Shown: positions 1-6,635, numbered from the stretch's first letter. The stretch: DNA of 7,259 nucleotides from Hyphomicrobiales bacterium (GCA_023266715.1 JAHFPK010000136.1:1-7259), one strand, 5' to 3'. Program-made: numbers and translations. The notes: generated from the sequence alone by a model not told the origin.

Positions 1-222
1 ACCATTGCCCTTGTGGTCCTGTCGCTGCTGCCGATGGCATTTGGCATGGGGTTTATTTATCTGGCGGGCGCCGTGGCAGGTGGTAGTTTTTTCATTTGGC
101 AGAGCATCGAACTCATCCGCCATCCCGGACCGAAAGCCGCCCGGTCGAATTTTTATGCCTCTTTCGTGCAATTGGGACTACTGCTGATCACAGCAATAGC
201 CGACGGCTCCTTGAACCTGTGA
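1..222 (+). CDS. UbiA-superfamily prenyltransferase, probably heme O synthase (C-terminal part)
   Basis: The frame is open from base 1 and ends at TGA 220-222, so only the last 73 codons are present and the start lies outside the window. The visible part is very hydrophobic, with two membrane helices (about visible residues 4-36 and 53-68). They are joined by a short loop rich in basic residues and proline, HPGPKAARSNF, and the chain ends in AIADGSLNL. This helix-loop-helix ending, with an A-R-x-x-F-x-A-S-type segment before the last helix and an Asp after it, is the usual C-terminus of UbiA-type prenyltransferases. The wording is closest to heme O synthase (CtaB/CyoE), which farnesylates heme b for cytochrome oxidase in the inner membrane. 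The catalytic Asp-rich motifs lie upstream and cannot be checked. UbiA proper or another superfamily member is possible. It is convergent with the DUF2189 gene. Confidence 0.6.
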   Translation, partial: TIALVVLSLLPMAFGMGFIYLAGAVAGGSFFIWQSIELIRHPGPKAARSNFYASFVQLGLLLITAIADGSLNL

Positions 223-242
223 GTCTTAAGAAGACAACTCAC
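219..242. terminator. Hairpin between convergent genes
   Basis: GTGAGT (219-224) pairs perfectly with ACTCAC (237-242). CTT (225-227) pairs inside it with AAG (231-233), leaving a 3-base loop and a 3-base bulge. It spans the stop codon of the prenyltransferase gene and lies between two convergent genes. Neither strand has a T-tract after it, so it is not a canonical intrinsic terminator. A weaker second inverted repeat (AAGAAT 245-250, ATTCTT 262-267) lies in the same gap. A transcript-end structure is an inference. Confidence 0.25.
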
Positions 243-278
243 GGAAGAATGCCCGTCACGTATTCTTGTCACATCACT

Positions 279-1079
279 TCAGTGTTCGACAACCTTGCGA
301 TACAGATGCCAGGTTGCGTGCCCGAGCACCGGCATCACGACTGCGAGTCCGACGAACAAGGGTATGGTGCCGATCACCAGAAGGCCGGCGACGATAAGTC
401 CCCACATCGTCATCGTCATCGGATTGGCCATGAACGCGTGAACTGACGTCTGAATCGCCGCCACCGTGCCAACGTTCCGGTCGATAAGCAGCGGAAAGGA
501 CACCGCGCTGATGGCCAGAACCACGAGGGCGAAGACGAAGCCTACGCCGCAGCCCACGATGATGAGTGTCCAGCCGACAGGGGTGGTGAGGACTTGCCAG
601 ATAAATTCGGCAATCGATGCCGGTACCGCGCTGCCATAGATTGACCGGTAGATGGCAAAGGCAGCGCCCAGCCAGGCGAAATAGATCACACCAAGTAGAA
701 TACTAAGCTTGACGATGGCAAAGATGGAGGGGGAACGGAAGATGGTGAAGGCGTGCTCCCAGGTGATATCGTGACCCTCTTCGCGCTGCCTGCTCATGTC
801 GTACAGGCCAACTGCGGCTACCGGGCCAATCAAGGCGAATCCGGAAACCAGTGGAAAGACCAGCGGCAACAATTCATATCCGGCCGCAACATTGACCGCA
901 ACCAACATGGCAAGGGGATATATTATGGCCAGTATAACAAGATGGGTGGGCTTCTCTTTGAAATCTTCAAGACCCTTGTACAAGGCGTCTTTGAGGTCGG
1001 CTGGATCAATCTTTCGGATATCTGCATAAACGCGGCTGTCGTCTGCGGCGCCGATCAATCTTTCATTTTTCATCGCCAT
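279..1079 (-). CDS. DUF2189 multi-pass inner-membrane protein
   Basis: This encodes 266 residues and is predicted to be an integral membrane protein. A polar N-terminus of about 45 residues precedes five or six hydrophobic segments (about residues 46-67, 70-93, 121-144, 169-200 and 224-254), and the chain ends in a short basic tail, HLYRKVVEH. Family marks of DUF2189 (COG5473) are GPVAAVGLYDMSRQREEG after the second helix and FPLLIDRNVG with the following A-x-x-T-S segment. The family has no established biochemical function, and none is proposed. The frame stays open upstream to a TTG at 1100. I chose the ATG at 1079 because a GAGGGG ribosome-binding site sits 7 bases before it; an ATG two codons later (1073) is also possible. 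It stands alone, convergent with the prenyltransferase gene. Family assignment is fairly sure; the role is unknown. Confidence 0.85.
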   Translation of the reverse strand: MAMKNERLIGAADDSRVYADIRKIDPADLKDALYKGLEDFKEKPTHLVILAIIYPLAMLVAVNVAAGYELLPLVFPLVSGFALIGPVAAVGLYDMSRQREEGHDITWEHAFTIFRSPSIFAIVKLSILLGVIYFAWLGAAFAIYRSIYGSAVPASIAEFIWQVLTTPVGWTLIIVGCGVGFVFALVVLAISAVSFPLLIDRNVGTVAAIQTSVHAFMANPMTMTMWGLIVAGLLVIGTIPLFVGLAVVMPVLGHATWHLYRKVVEH

Positions 1080-1086
1080 GGCTGTA

Positions 1087-1092
1087 CCCCTC
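1087..1092 (-). promoter_or_regulatory. Ribosome-binding site of the DUF2189 gene
   Basis: GAGGGG on the minus strand, 7 bases before the ATG at 1079. It favours that start over the TTG at 1100, which would lie upstream of it. Confidence 0.6.
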
Positions 1093-1182
1093 AACAACAA
1101 TTTCGAGTGGTCAAAAAGCGCTTATTCCGATTTCGTTCACGTTAAGACCTGACTCGAAACGCTGTGCCAATCATACACTGCC

Positions 1183-1200
1183 AGGCGAACTTTGTCGCCT
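1183..1200. repeat. Short perfect inverted repeat
   Basis: AGGCGA (1183-1188) and TCGCCT (1195-1200) flank a 6-base loop. The repeat lies between the dead PCu(A)C gene and the DUF2189 gene, about 27 bases past the last in-frame stop of the remnant. It could be the old gene's transcript end or an operator in front of the DUF2189 gene. No T-tract follows on either strand, so the function is open. Confidence 0.3.
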
Positions 1201-1226
1201 CAATTCTAAATGCTCTGCTCAATTCG

Positions 1227-1500
1227 TCAGGAGTTCGCGTCAAGCATCCGAATATGGTGGATCAATCCCGGCCGCGCACCGGGCAGCGTCCGTTGCGGCG
1301 CAACAAAGCCTGTCGGGTTCGCTTCCCACATTATTCAGTGTCAAGTAAACAACGCTGGTTTTCGTTTTGCCGGTTATGGCGAATGCATAGGCTTTTTCGA
1401 CCTTGATACTGGTTGTCCTTGCCATCTTCGAAACGGCAGCGAGAGCCGCAATTGTGAGTATCAGCGCAGCCAGCAATTCGATCAGCGTTCTCAGGCGCAT
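1227..1500 (-). pseudogene. Decayed PCu(A)C-type periplasmic copper chaperone (N-terminal remnant)
   Basis: Reading from the ATG at 1500, the product begins MRLRT followed by a hydrophobic stretch of about 20 residues, a plausible secretion signal. Next come IKVEKAYAFAITGKTKTSVV and YLTLNNVGSEPDRL, which match the start of the PCu(A)C fold (pattern V-x-x-A-W-A-R-x-T, then A-V-Y-L-T-L-x-N-x-G-x-E-x-D-R-L). These proteins carry Cu(I) to the CuA site of cytochrome oxidase. After EPDRL the frame runs into CCAATDAARCAAGIDPPYSDA and stops. Another frame then gives GLIHHIRMLDANS, whose His-x-x-x-Met looks like the expected metal-binding segment, and stops at 1227. The family is normally about 150 residues and ends in a further beta-rich half with more Met/His ligands, which is absent. 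No good ribosome-binding site is visible. I read it as a frameshifted, truncated gene; a rapidly evolving short protein is less likely. Confidence 0.55.
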
Positions 1501-1661
1501 GGCGAGGTCAGAGCCCATTTTGTGAACGAAGAAGATTGATCTGATGAGACAATTGAGCAGATTGATGTCACCTGAAACGTGACAGAGCGCCACGGCGGAA
1601 TTTGCATTGCACTCTTAAGCGACGAAACCCGGCTCCGAAACCTCTCGAATGAACTCGAGGC

Positions 1662-2357
1662 CTAGCCGCGAAACCCCATCGCCAGAACGAACAGCTCCGC
1701 CGAGTCATCGCGGCTCGCCATGGGCTTCACATGGCGCACGCTGGCGAAATCCTTCTTCATCAGTTTCAGCATTTCGCCTTCCGTGCCGCCGCGCAAAACC
1801 TTGGCCAGATACGTGCCGCCGGGCGCCAGCACTTGGCGGGCAAAATCAAGACCCGCCTCGGCCAAGGCCATCACCAGAATATGATCCGTCTGGCGATGCC
1901 CCGTGGCGTGCGCCGCCATATCTGACAGCACCACATCGGCCTTTTCACCGCCCAGCGCATCGATCAAAAGCTGTGGCGCGTCTTCATCCAGAAAGTCCTT
2001 CTTGAAAATGGTCACCGCCGGAATGGGATCAATGCTATGCATGTCGATCGCAATGATCTTGCCCCGTCCCTCTTCCGCCCTCACTCGCTTGGAAGCAACC
2101 TGGCACCAGCCGCCCGGTGCCGCACCCAGATCCACCACGCGACCGCCCGGCTTCAAAAACTTGTACTTGTCGTCTATCTCAACCAGCTTGAAAGCAGCCC
2201 GCGATCGATAACCCAGTTTCCGCGCCTCATGCACGTAGGGGTCATTCAACTGGCGTTCCAACCAGATTTTTTGCGAAACCGTGCGCCCCTTTCCGGTTTT
2301 CACCCGAACCTTGAGGCGCCGGCCACTCAATTCATTCTTGCTTCCCGGGCGGCTCAT
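1662..2357 (-). CDS. rlmE: 23S rRNA (uridine-2552 2'-O)-methyltransferase RlmE (FtsJ/RrmJ)
   Basis: This 231-residue protein transfers a methyl group from S-adenosylmethionine to the 2'-hydroxyl of U2552 in the A-loop of 23S rRNA, a late step in 50S assembly in the cytoplasm. The SAM-binding loop VDLGAAPGGW is at residues 75-84. The K-D-K-E catalytic tetrad of the family is complete: K57 in RSRAAFKL, D146 in DVVLSDMAAHATG, K186 in YLAKVLRGG, and E221 in SRDDSAELFVLA. The protein is slightly longer than the E. coli enzyme (209 residues) because of a basic N-terminal extension of about 25 residues, presumably RNA-binding. The frame is open further upstream, but the ATG at 2357 overlaps the stop of the phosphatase gene as ATGA (4 bases). 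This marks the start and implies translational coupling, since only a weak GGCGG precedes it. No intrinsic terminator with a T-tract is visible after the stop. Confidence 0.95.
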   Translation of the reverse strand: MSRPGSKNELSGRRLKVRVKTGKGRTVSQKIWLERQLNDPYVHEARKLGYRSRAAFKLVEIDDKYKFLKPGGRVVDLGAAPGGWCQVASKRVRAEEGRGKIIAIDMHSIDPIPAVTIFKKDFLDEDAPQLLIDALGGEKADVVLSDMAAHATGHRQTDHILVMALAEAGLDFARQVLAPGGTYLAKVLRGGTEGEMLKLMKKDFASVRHVKPMASRDDSAELFVLAMGFRG

Positions 2358-3451
2358 GACATCCGCCCATAGGTCCCGTCTTCCATCATCAATTGGGTGA
2401 GAATGCCTTCGCGCAATCCCCGGTCCGCCACGCGAATGCGGGTCGCCGGGAAAGCCAATCTGATTTCTTCCAGAATGGCACAACCCGCCATCACAAGATC
2501 CGCCCGCTCGCGCCCGATGCAGGCATTCATCATCCGTTCCTCATAGGTCATGGCCAGCAACTCCGCCGTCACCTTGCCCACGTCGTCGCTTAACAGCCAG
2601 CAACCATCAACCTTTGACCGGTCATAACGGCGAAGGCCGAGCTGAACCCCGGCAATGGTTGTCACCGTCCCCGAGGTTCCCAGCAAATGGGAAGGCAGCG
2701 GCACAGATCCCTTGAGTCTTTGAACCTGGGCCACAAATCCGGCGAGAAGCGGCCGCAAGTAATTCCGCATGGCGGCAAAGGACTGGGAAGTGACATCAAC
2801 ACCACCGCCAAATTGTTCCGAAATGGTTACTACCCCAGCGGCCAAAGACGTCCAGGCGAGAAGTTCCTTTTTCTCGCCGCGCTGTTCAACCCACATGACT
2901 TCGGTGGAGCCCCCGCCAATATCAAAGACAAGGGCACTTTGAGCATCGGAATCAATCAGCGGCTCCGCCCCTGTTGCCGCCAGCCTCGCCTCGGTTTCAC
3001 GGTCAATAATCTCGAGTTCAAGTCCCGTTTCACTGCTCACCCGGGCAATGAATTCGGCGCCATTGCTCGCCATGCGGCAAGCTTCAGTTGCAATCAGCCG
3101 ATGCTTCTTAACCTTGTGCCACATCAATTTATTGGAACATACCCGCAAGGCTTCGATGGTCCGATCCATGGCGGAAGTGTTCAAAGCGCCGGTCTTGCCA
3201 AGCCCCTCACCCAAACGGACAATCCGCGAAAAAGCATCCTTGACGTGAAAACCGCGCTCGGCCGGAGCGGCAATTAAAAGCCTGCAATTATTGGTGCCTA
3301 GGTCCAAAGCACCATAATAGACATCCCTTTCGGGGGCCCTGTCATTTGCTGCAACCTCCGGTTCAGGCCGACCTTTTGATCGTCCCCTGCTGCCGTGCAG
3401 CCCAAACCTGCGCCTGCCACGGGAATTTCCCGCACCGCTGGTCGCGTCCAC
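2354..3451 (-). CDS. Ppx/GppA family phosphatase (exopolyphosphatase or pppGpp phosphohydrolase)
   Basis: This 365-residue member of the ASKHA actin-like ATPase fold hydrolyses terminal phosphates of polyphosphate and/or pppGpp in the cytoplasm; the sequence alone does not decide the substrate. After a basic, Arg/Gly-rich N-terminus (about residues 1-42, probably disordered) come the first phosphate loop ALDLGTNNCRLLIA (48-61), ATEACR with the likely catalytic Glu123, DRETEARLA (150-158), the second phosphate loop FDIGGGSTEV (176-185), LGTSGTVTTIAG (257-268), and ADRGLREGI (342-350) near the end. It lacks the C-terminal HD-type domain of E. coli Ppx (about 510 residues), as is common for alphaproteobacterial homologues. 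The start is a GTG at 3451 with GGAAAG 6 bases upstream. It is the first gene of an operon with rlmE, overlapping by 4 bases. Family certain; Ppx versus GppA activity undecided. Confidence 0.93.
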   Translation of the reverse strand: MDATSGAGNSRGRRRFGLHGSRGRSKGRPEPEVAANDRAPERDVYYGALDLGTNNCRLLIAAPAERGFHVKDAFSRIVRLGEGLGKTGALNTSAMDRTIEALRVCSNKLMWHKVKKHRLIATEACRMASNGAEFIARVSSETGLELEIIDRETEARLAATGAEPLIDSDAQSALVFDIGGGSTEVMWVEQRGEKKELLAWTSLAAGVVTISEQFGGGVDVTSQSFAAMRNYLRPLLAGFVAQVQRLKGSVPLPSHLLGTSGTVTTIAGVQLGLRRYDRSKVDGCWLLSDDVGKVTAELLAMTYEERMMNACIGRERADLVMAGCAILEEIRLAFPATRIRVADRGLREGILTQLMMEDGTYGRMS

Positions 3452-3457
3452 GTTAAG

Positions 3458-3463
3458 CTTTCC
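3458..3463 (-). promoter_or_regulatory. Ribosome-binding site of the Ppx/GppA gene
   Basis: GGAAAG on the minus strand, 6 bases before the GTG at 3451. It supports this non-ATG start. Confidence 0.5.
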
Positions 3464-3480
3464 AGACGACCTGCTCTCGA

Positions 3481-3492
3481 CGGGCCTGCCCG
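3481..3492. repeat. GC-rich hairpin in the leader of the Ppx/GppA-rlmE operon
   Basis: CGGGC (3481-3485) and GCCCG (3488-3492) are separated by 2 bases. The repeat is about 30 bases upstream of the GTG start of the phosphatase, in the 195-base gap between divergent genes. A loop of only 2 bases would have to open by one pair to form in RNA. A leader structure or operator is possible; it may also be chance in GC-rich DNA. Confidence 0.2.
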
Positions 3493-3637
3493 GAGCTCAG
3501 AAATCATCTCATAATCATTGCGTTGGGGTCATCTTAACAGTTTCAACCCTCACGTAAAGCAAATGAATCCCGTCCAAATGCGCCCTAATCATTAACCACT
3601 AATTGAGACTATGGCGGCTACCAATGGGCTTCGGGAC

Positions 3638-3642
3638 AGGAG
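3638..3642 (+). promoter_or_regulatory. Ribosome-binding site deciding the histidine kinase start
   Basis: AGGAG followed by TTAC and the ATG at 3647. The upstream in-frame ATG at 3611 has only a weak GAG 3 bases before it. The site therefore favours the later start, although its 4-base spacing is on the short side. Confidence 0.5.
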
Positions 3643-3646
3643 TTAC

Positions 3647-4513
3647 ATGCGTACTTTTGGAAATCGCTGGTTCAAGGACGGCTCTCTCATCGGTGAATAT
3701 GCTGAGCATTTTGGCCAGGCAATCACACGTCAAAAGAACTCTGCAGCGCTCAATGCCGCCAAGGTTGACGCTGAATTGGCCTCCAAAGCCAAATCTGAAT
3801 TCATTGCCAATATGAGCCACGAATTGCGCACGCCGCTTAATGCCATCATCGGTTTTTCCGACATGCTGGCCACCAAAACCGTTTCGGCCCCCGAAAAAAT
3901 TGAACAGTATTCGGCCTATATAAAACAGGCCGCAGAACATCTCCTGGCCCTGATCAACGGCATTCTTGACGTGTCCAAGATTCAGGCCGGCAAATTGTCC
4001 GTTGATCTCGAACCTGTCGGCATCATTGCTGTCCTCGAGTCCTGCCTGCTTATTGTTGAAGCCAAAGCGCGTGAAAAAGATGTGCTGGTTGAATCCCATA
4101 TTGCTCCAAACCTTCCGGAGTTCATGGCTGACCCGCTCCGCCTCAAGCAAATTCTGATTAACCTCCTCAGTAACGCCGTGAAATTCACTCCTCCCATGGG
4201 CACCATTCGCGTTGAAGTCGCCCTTCGTGGATCGGGCTTTGCCGGTATCACCATAAGCGACACCGGCATGGGAATGTCTCTTGCTGAGATTGAAACCGCA
4301 ATGAGCCCCTTTGGCCAGATCGATGCGGGATTCAACAAACGCCATGAGGGAACCGGCCTTGGACTGCCAATCGCCCATGCACTTGCGCGCTTGCATGGTG
4401 GCGACTTGCAAATTGAATCCAAAAAGGGTGCGGGAACGCGCGTGACCGTCATCCTGCCCATGGTACCACCGAAACCGCCATCAATACCCGCACGCGAAAC
4501 CAGTCTTCATTAG
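3647..4513 (+). CDS. Soluble sensor-less histidine kinase (HisKA-HATPase_c)
   Basis: This 288-residue kinase has a complete transmitter. The H-box FIANMSHELRTPLNAIIGFS has the phosphorylated His at residue 58. The N-box LINLLSNAVKFTPP has Asn176, the G1-box is DTGMG at 205-209, the F-box region FGQ is at 222-224, and the G2-box GTGLGLPI is at 235-242. The 45 residues before the H-box contain no membrane segment or PAS domain. They form an Ala/Lys/Glu-rich stretch that is probably helical, so the protein should be cytosolic and respond through a partner or that short segment. The H-box wording is that of the PleC/DivJ class of alphaproteobacterial kinases. There is no receiver domain and no response regulator in the window. 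An in-frame ATG at 3611 would add 12 residues; I prefer 3647 because of its AGGAG site. The HerA-like ATPase gene follows 14 bases after the stop, so the two are probably one operon. Confidence 0.9.
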   Translation: MRTFGNRWFKDGSLIGEYAEHFGQAITRQKNSAALNAAKVDAELASKAKSEFIANMSHELRTPLNAIIGFSDMLATKTVSAPEKIEQYSAYIKQAAEHLLALINGILDVSKIQAGKLSVDLEPVGIIAVLESCLLIVEAKAREKDVLVESHIAPNLPEFMADPLRLKQILINLLSNAVKFTPPMGTIRVEVALRGSGFAGITISDTGMGMSLAEIETAMSPFGQIDAGFNKRHEGTGLGLPIAHALARLHGGDLQIESKKGAGTRVTVILPMVPPKPPSIPARETSLH

Positions 4514-4527
4514 GGGGCCAAAAGCTT

Positions 4528-6474
4528 ATGAACCGTCCAAAAGCAATACCTCAGGAACAAGAAGAAGCCCTCCCTGAATCCATAGCGCGCGTCGGCCGGA
4601 TCGTTGCTGTCACCGGCGCCCATGCCATCATCTTGCTGGATGTCGAAGAACGCACCAACATAGACGCTGAAAGAAGCCCTGAAATTGGCACCCTGCTGAA
4701 GGTGGATTGCGCGACGTCCATTTCCCTGGCCCTGGTTTCTGCCCTGAGTTCTCCCATGCCATCGCACAATAAGGGTGAGCAAGAACTGCGCATTGTCGAA
4801 GTGGAATTCATTGGCGAGCTTCCCAAGGATGAGCATGGCCGGCCAAAATCATTCCGCCGCGGTATTTCATCCTATCCATCCCTGGGCGACACGGTCTATC
4901 GCGCCAGCCGCAGCGAACTGTCAAAAGCCTATGCCTGCGATTCCGATACCTCCATTCGTGTCGGTCATATTCAGCAGGACCCTTCCATTCCCGCCATGAT
5001 CAAAATCGACGAAATGCTGGGCAAGCATTTTGCCGTGCTGGGCACAACGGGCACCGGTAAATCCTGCACCGTTGCCCTCATTCTCCGCCGCATTCTGGAA
5101 AAAAATCCCCAGGCTCATGTTCTCCTCCTCGATGTGCACCGCGAATATGCCCAATCCTTCAAGGGCATGTCGGAAGTCATAACCCCTGACAACATGGTGC
5201 TGCCCTTCTGGCTTTTAAACTTTGAAGAGGCCGTTGAAATTCTGATTGGCCAGCAGCCCGGCCGCGAAACCGATGTTGAAATCCTGCGCGAACTCATCCC
5301 CATGGCCAAGGCGCGCTACATGAACAATCAGCGCCGCGACAAGACAGGGGCAACCGTTCGCGGCGGCTTTGATGGCAGTAACATCGGCGTTGATTCGCCA
5401 CTGCCCTATAGGACATCTGATCTCACCGGCATTCTTGAAGAATACATCGGCAAGCTTGAACTGCGCGGCGAACTCGCACCCTACAAGCGCTTGAAAGCCC
5501 GCATCGAAACTATTTCACGCGACCCCCGTTACGGCTTCATGTTCGGCAGCCTCACTGTGCAGGACAACATGGCCGCAGTTCTCGCGCGCCTGTTCCGCAT
5601 CCCCGTCAATGGCAAGCCCATTGCGATCGTGGAGTTGGGCGGCCTGCCCTCGGAAATCATCAATGTTGTGGTTTCGGTTCTGGCCCGCTTGGCTTTTGAC
5701 TTCGGCGTGTGGAGTGCTGGGCGCATTCCCATAACCTTCGTATGCGAGGAAGCCCACCGTTACGTTCCTATTGACAAGACCCTTGGCTTTGAGCCCACCA
5801 AAAAATCAATTTCGCGCATCGCCAAAGAGGGGCGCAAATACGGCGTATCGCTCTGCATGATTACGCAGCGCCCGGCCGAGCTTGATCCCACCATTCTGTC
5901 CCAGTGCAATACCATTTTTTCCATGCGTCTCACCAATGAACGCGACCAGGATATTTTGCGCGCCGGTATTTCGGACGCCGCCGCCAGCCTTCTCGAGTTC
6001 ATGTCCACAATGGGAACCGGCGAGGCAATCACCTTCGGCGAAGGCGTGGCCCTTCCCACCCGCATCAAGTTCGACATGCTGCCTGAGGACGAATGGCCCA
6101 AGAGCAACACTGCTTCATTTACAACGAACTGGGCCAGGAACTTGCCCGATGATTCATTCCTCAACGAAGTTGTTAATCGTTGGCGCGCCCAGACCTTCAA
6201 TCCTGACGCCTCCAATTATTCGGTCGAGGCCGCAGCAGCCCAGGCGGCCCCTATGGCCGTTCCTCCTCATCCGACGTTGCGGCGCGAACACCTGCAGCCT
6301 TCGCCAATTCAGCAAAGGCCCGGCATTCAACCTGCCCCTGCGGCTTTCGGCCAGCACATGCCACCGCAACCGTTGCGTCGGAGTACAGACCTCGCCCAAG
6401 CAGCGCCAACGCCAGCTCCAACTGCGGGCCAGCAACCAAGCCTCGCCAACCTTATCAAACAGTTCCGGACATAG
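4528..6474 (+). CDS. HerA-like hexameric ATPase (HAS-barrel plus DUF87)
   Basis: This 648-residue protein belongs to the HerA/FtsK superfamily of ring-shaped DNA translocases. Residues about 18-128 fit the HAS-barrel domain: IARVGRIVAVTGAHAIILLD near its start, then IGELPK, and YPSLGDTVYRAS at its end. The ATPase core follows, with Walker A GTTGTGKS at 172-179, a Walker B strand ITFVCEEAHRY at 402-411 (Glu-Glu where many P-loop ATPases have Asp-Glu), and the HerA-type sensor stretch TQRPAELDPTILSQCNT at 446-462 with conserved Gln and Arg. Residues about 567-635 are rich in Pro, Ala and Gln and probably disordered, and the chain ends in PSLANLIKQFRT. The start is the ATG at 4528 with AGGGGG 10 bases before it, overlapping the kinase stop codon. 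In archaea HerA works with the NurA nuclease in DNA-end resection. No nuclease is encoded nearby, so the role here is unknown. Confidence 0.9.
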   Translation: MNRPKAIPQEQEEALPESIARVGRIVAVTGAHAIILLDVEERTNIDAERSPEIGTLLKVDCATSISLALVSALSSPMPSHNKGEQELRIVEVEFIGELPKDEHGRPKSFRRGISSYPSLGDTVYRASRSELSKAYACDSDTSIRVGHIQQDPSIPAMIKIDEMLGKHFAVLGTTGTGKSCTVALILRRILEKNPQAHVLLLDVHREYAQSFKGMSEVITPDNMVLPFWLLNFEEAVEILIGQQPGRETDVEILRELIPMAKARYMNNQRRDKTGATVRGGFDGSNIGVDSPLPYRTSDLTGILEEYIGKLELRGELAPYKRLKARIETISRDPRYGFMFGSLTVQDNMAAVLARLFRIPVNGKPIAIVELGGLPSEIINVVVSVLARLAFDFGVWSAGRIPITFVCEEAHRYVPIDKTLGFEPTKKSISRIAKEGRKYGVSLCMITQRPAELDPTILSQCNTIFSMRLTNERDQDILRAGISDAAASLLEFMSTMGTGEAITFGEGVALPTRIKFDMLPEDEWPKSNTASFTTNWARNLPDDSFLNEVVNRWRAQTFNPDASNYSVEAAAAQAAPMAVPPHPTLRREHLQPSPIQQRPGIQPAPAAFGQHMPPQPLRRSTDLAQAAPTPAPTAGQQPSLANLIKQFRT

Positions 6475-6489
6475 ATTTTTTCAGTTTGT

Positions 6490-6558
6490 CGCCTTCGCCC
6501 GTCCTGCGAAGCAAAGCGAAGCAGGATGGGAGAAGGTGCCCGGCAGGGCGGATGAGGG
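6490..6558. repeat. Palindromic intergenic element, RIME-like
   Basis: Two adjacent palindromes lie just after the HerA-like gene. The first has arms 6490-6507 and 6521-6538 around a 13-base loop; 15 of 18 positions are Watson-Crick pairs, two more would be G-U in RNA, and one is a G-A mismatch. The second is GCCC-GGCA-GGGC at 6538-6549, followed by GGATGAGGG. The pieces GGGAGAAGGTGCCC and GCGGATGAGGG resemble dispersed intergenic palindromes common in rhizobia and relatives (the RIME class, two palindromes in tandem). No T-tract follows, so it is not a classical terminator, though it may stabilise or end the transcript. That it is repeated elsewhere in the genome is inferred, since only one copy is in view. 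Confidence 0.6.
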
Positions 6559-6586
6559 CACTTTACTGTTAACCCACACTCCACCC

Positions 6587-6615
6587 TTGCACTGAAGTCT
6601 CCCCGCCGCTATTGA
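6587..6615 (+). promoter_or_regulatory. Candidate promoter of the tRNA-Gln gene
   Basis: TTGCAC (6587-6592) and TATTGA (6610-6615) are separated by 17 bases, and position 6615 is 21 bases before the mature tRNA 5' end. The -35 box matches the sigma-70 consensus in 4 of 6 bases and the -10 box in only 3. The position fits well; the -10 box is weak. Confidence 0.3.
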
Positions 6616-6635
6616 AGCCGCTATTCCCAGCGCAT

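Noticed and set aside
753..1145. A 130-codon plus-strand frame opposite the DUF2189 gene
   Set aside because: The minus strand carries a coherent membrane protein with family motifs; the plus-strand product has none.
1141..1226. A possible C-terminal PCu(A)C remnant (GDKVRLAV in a frame downstream of the broken gene)
   Set aside because: The match is only a few residues, two stops precede it, and the bases form a perfect hairpin that better explains them.
1638..1661. CTCGA/TCGAG inverted repeat after the rlmE stop as a terminator
   Set aside because: The stem is only 5 bp and no T-tract follows on the minus strand.
2687..3277. A 196-codon plus-strand frame inside the Ppx/GppA gene
   Set aside because: It is opposite a well-supported gene and contains no recognisable motif.
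3599..4411. A 270-codon open frame antisense to the histidine kinase gene
   Set aside because: It lies opposite a kinase with all catalytic motifs, shows no recognisable domain, and its composition is what the reverse of the kinase codons would give.
4528..6474. HerA-like protein as part of an anti-phage system (HerA-SIR2 or HerA-nuclease type)
   Set aside because: No SIR2, DUF4297 or NurA-like gene is adjacent; the neighbour is a histidine kinase in what looks like a stable chromosomal context.
5882..6595. A 237-codon frame overlapping the end of the HerA-like gene on the same strand
   Set aside because: It is rich in Pro, Ser and Arg as expected for an out-of-frame reading of GC-rich codons, and the HerA motifs are in the other frame.
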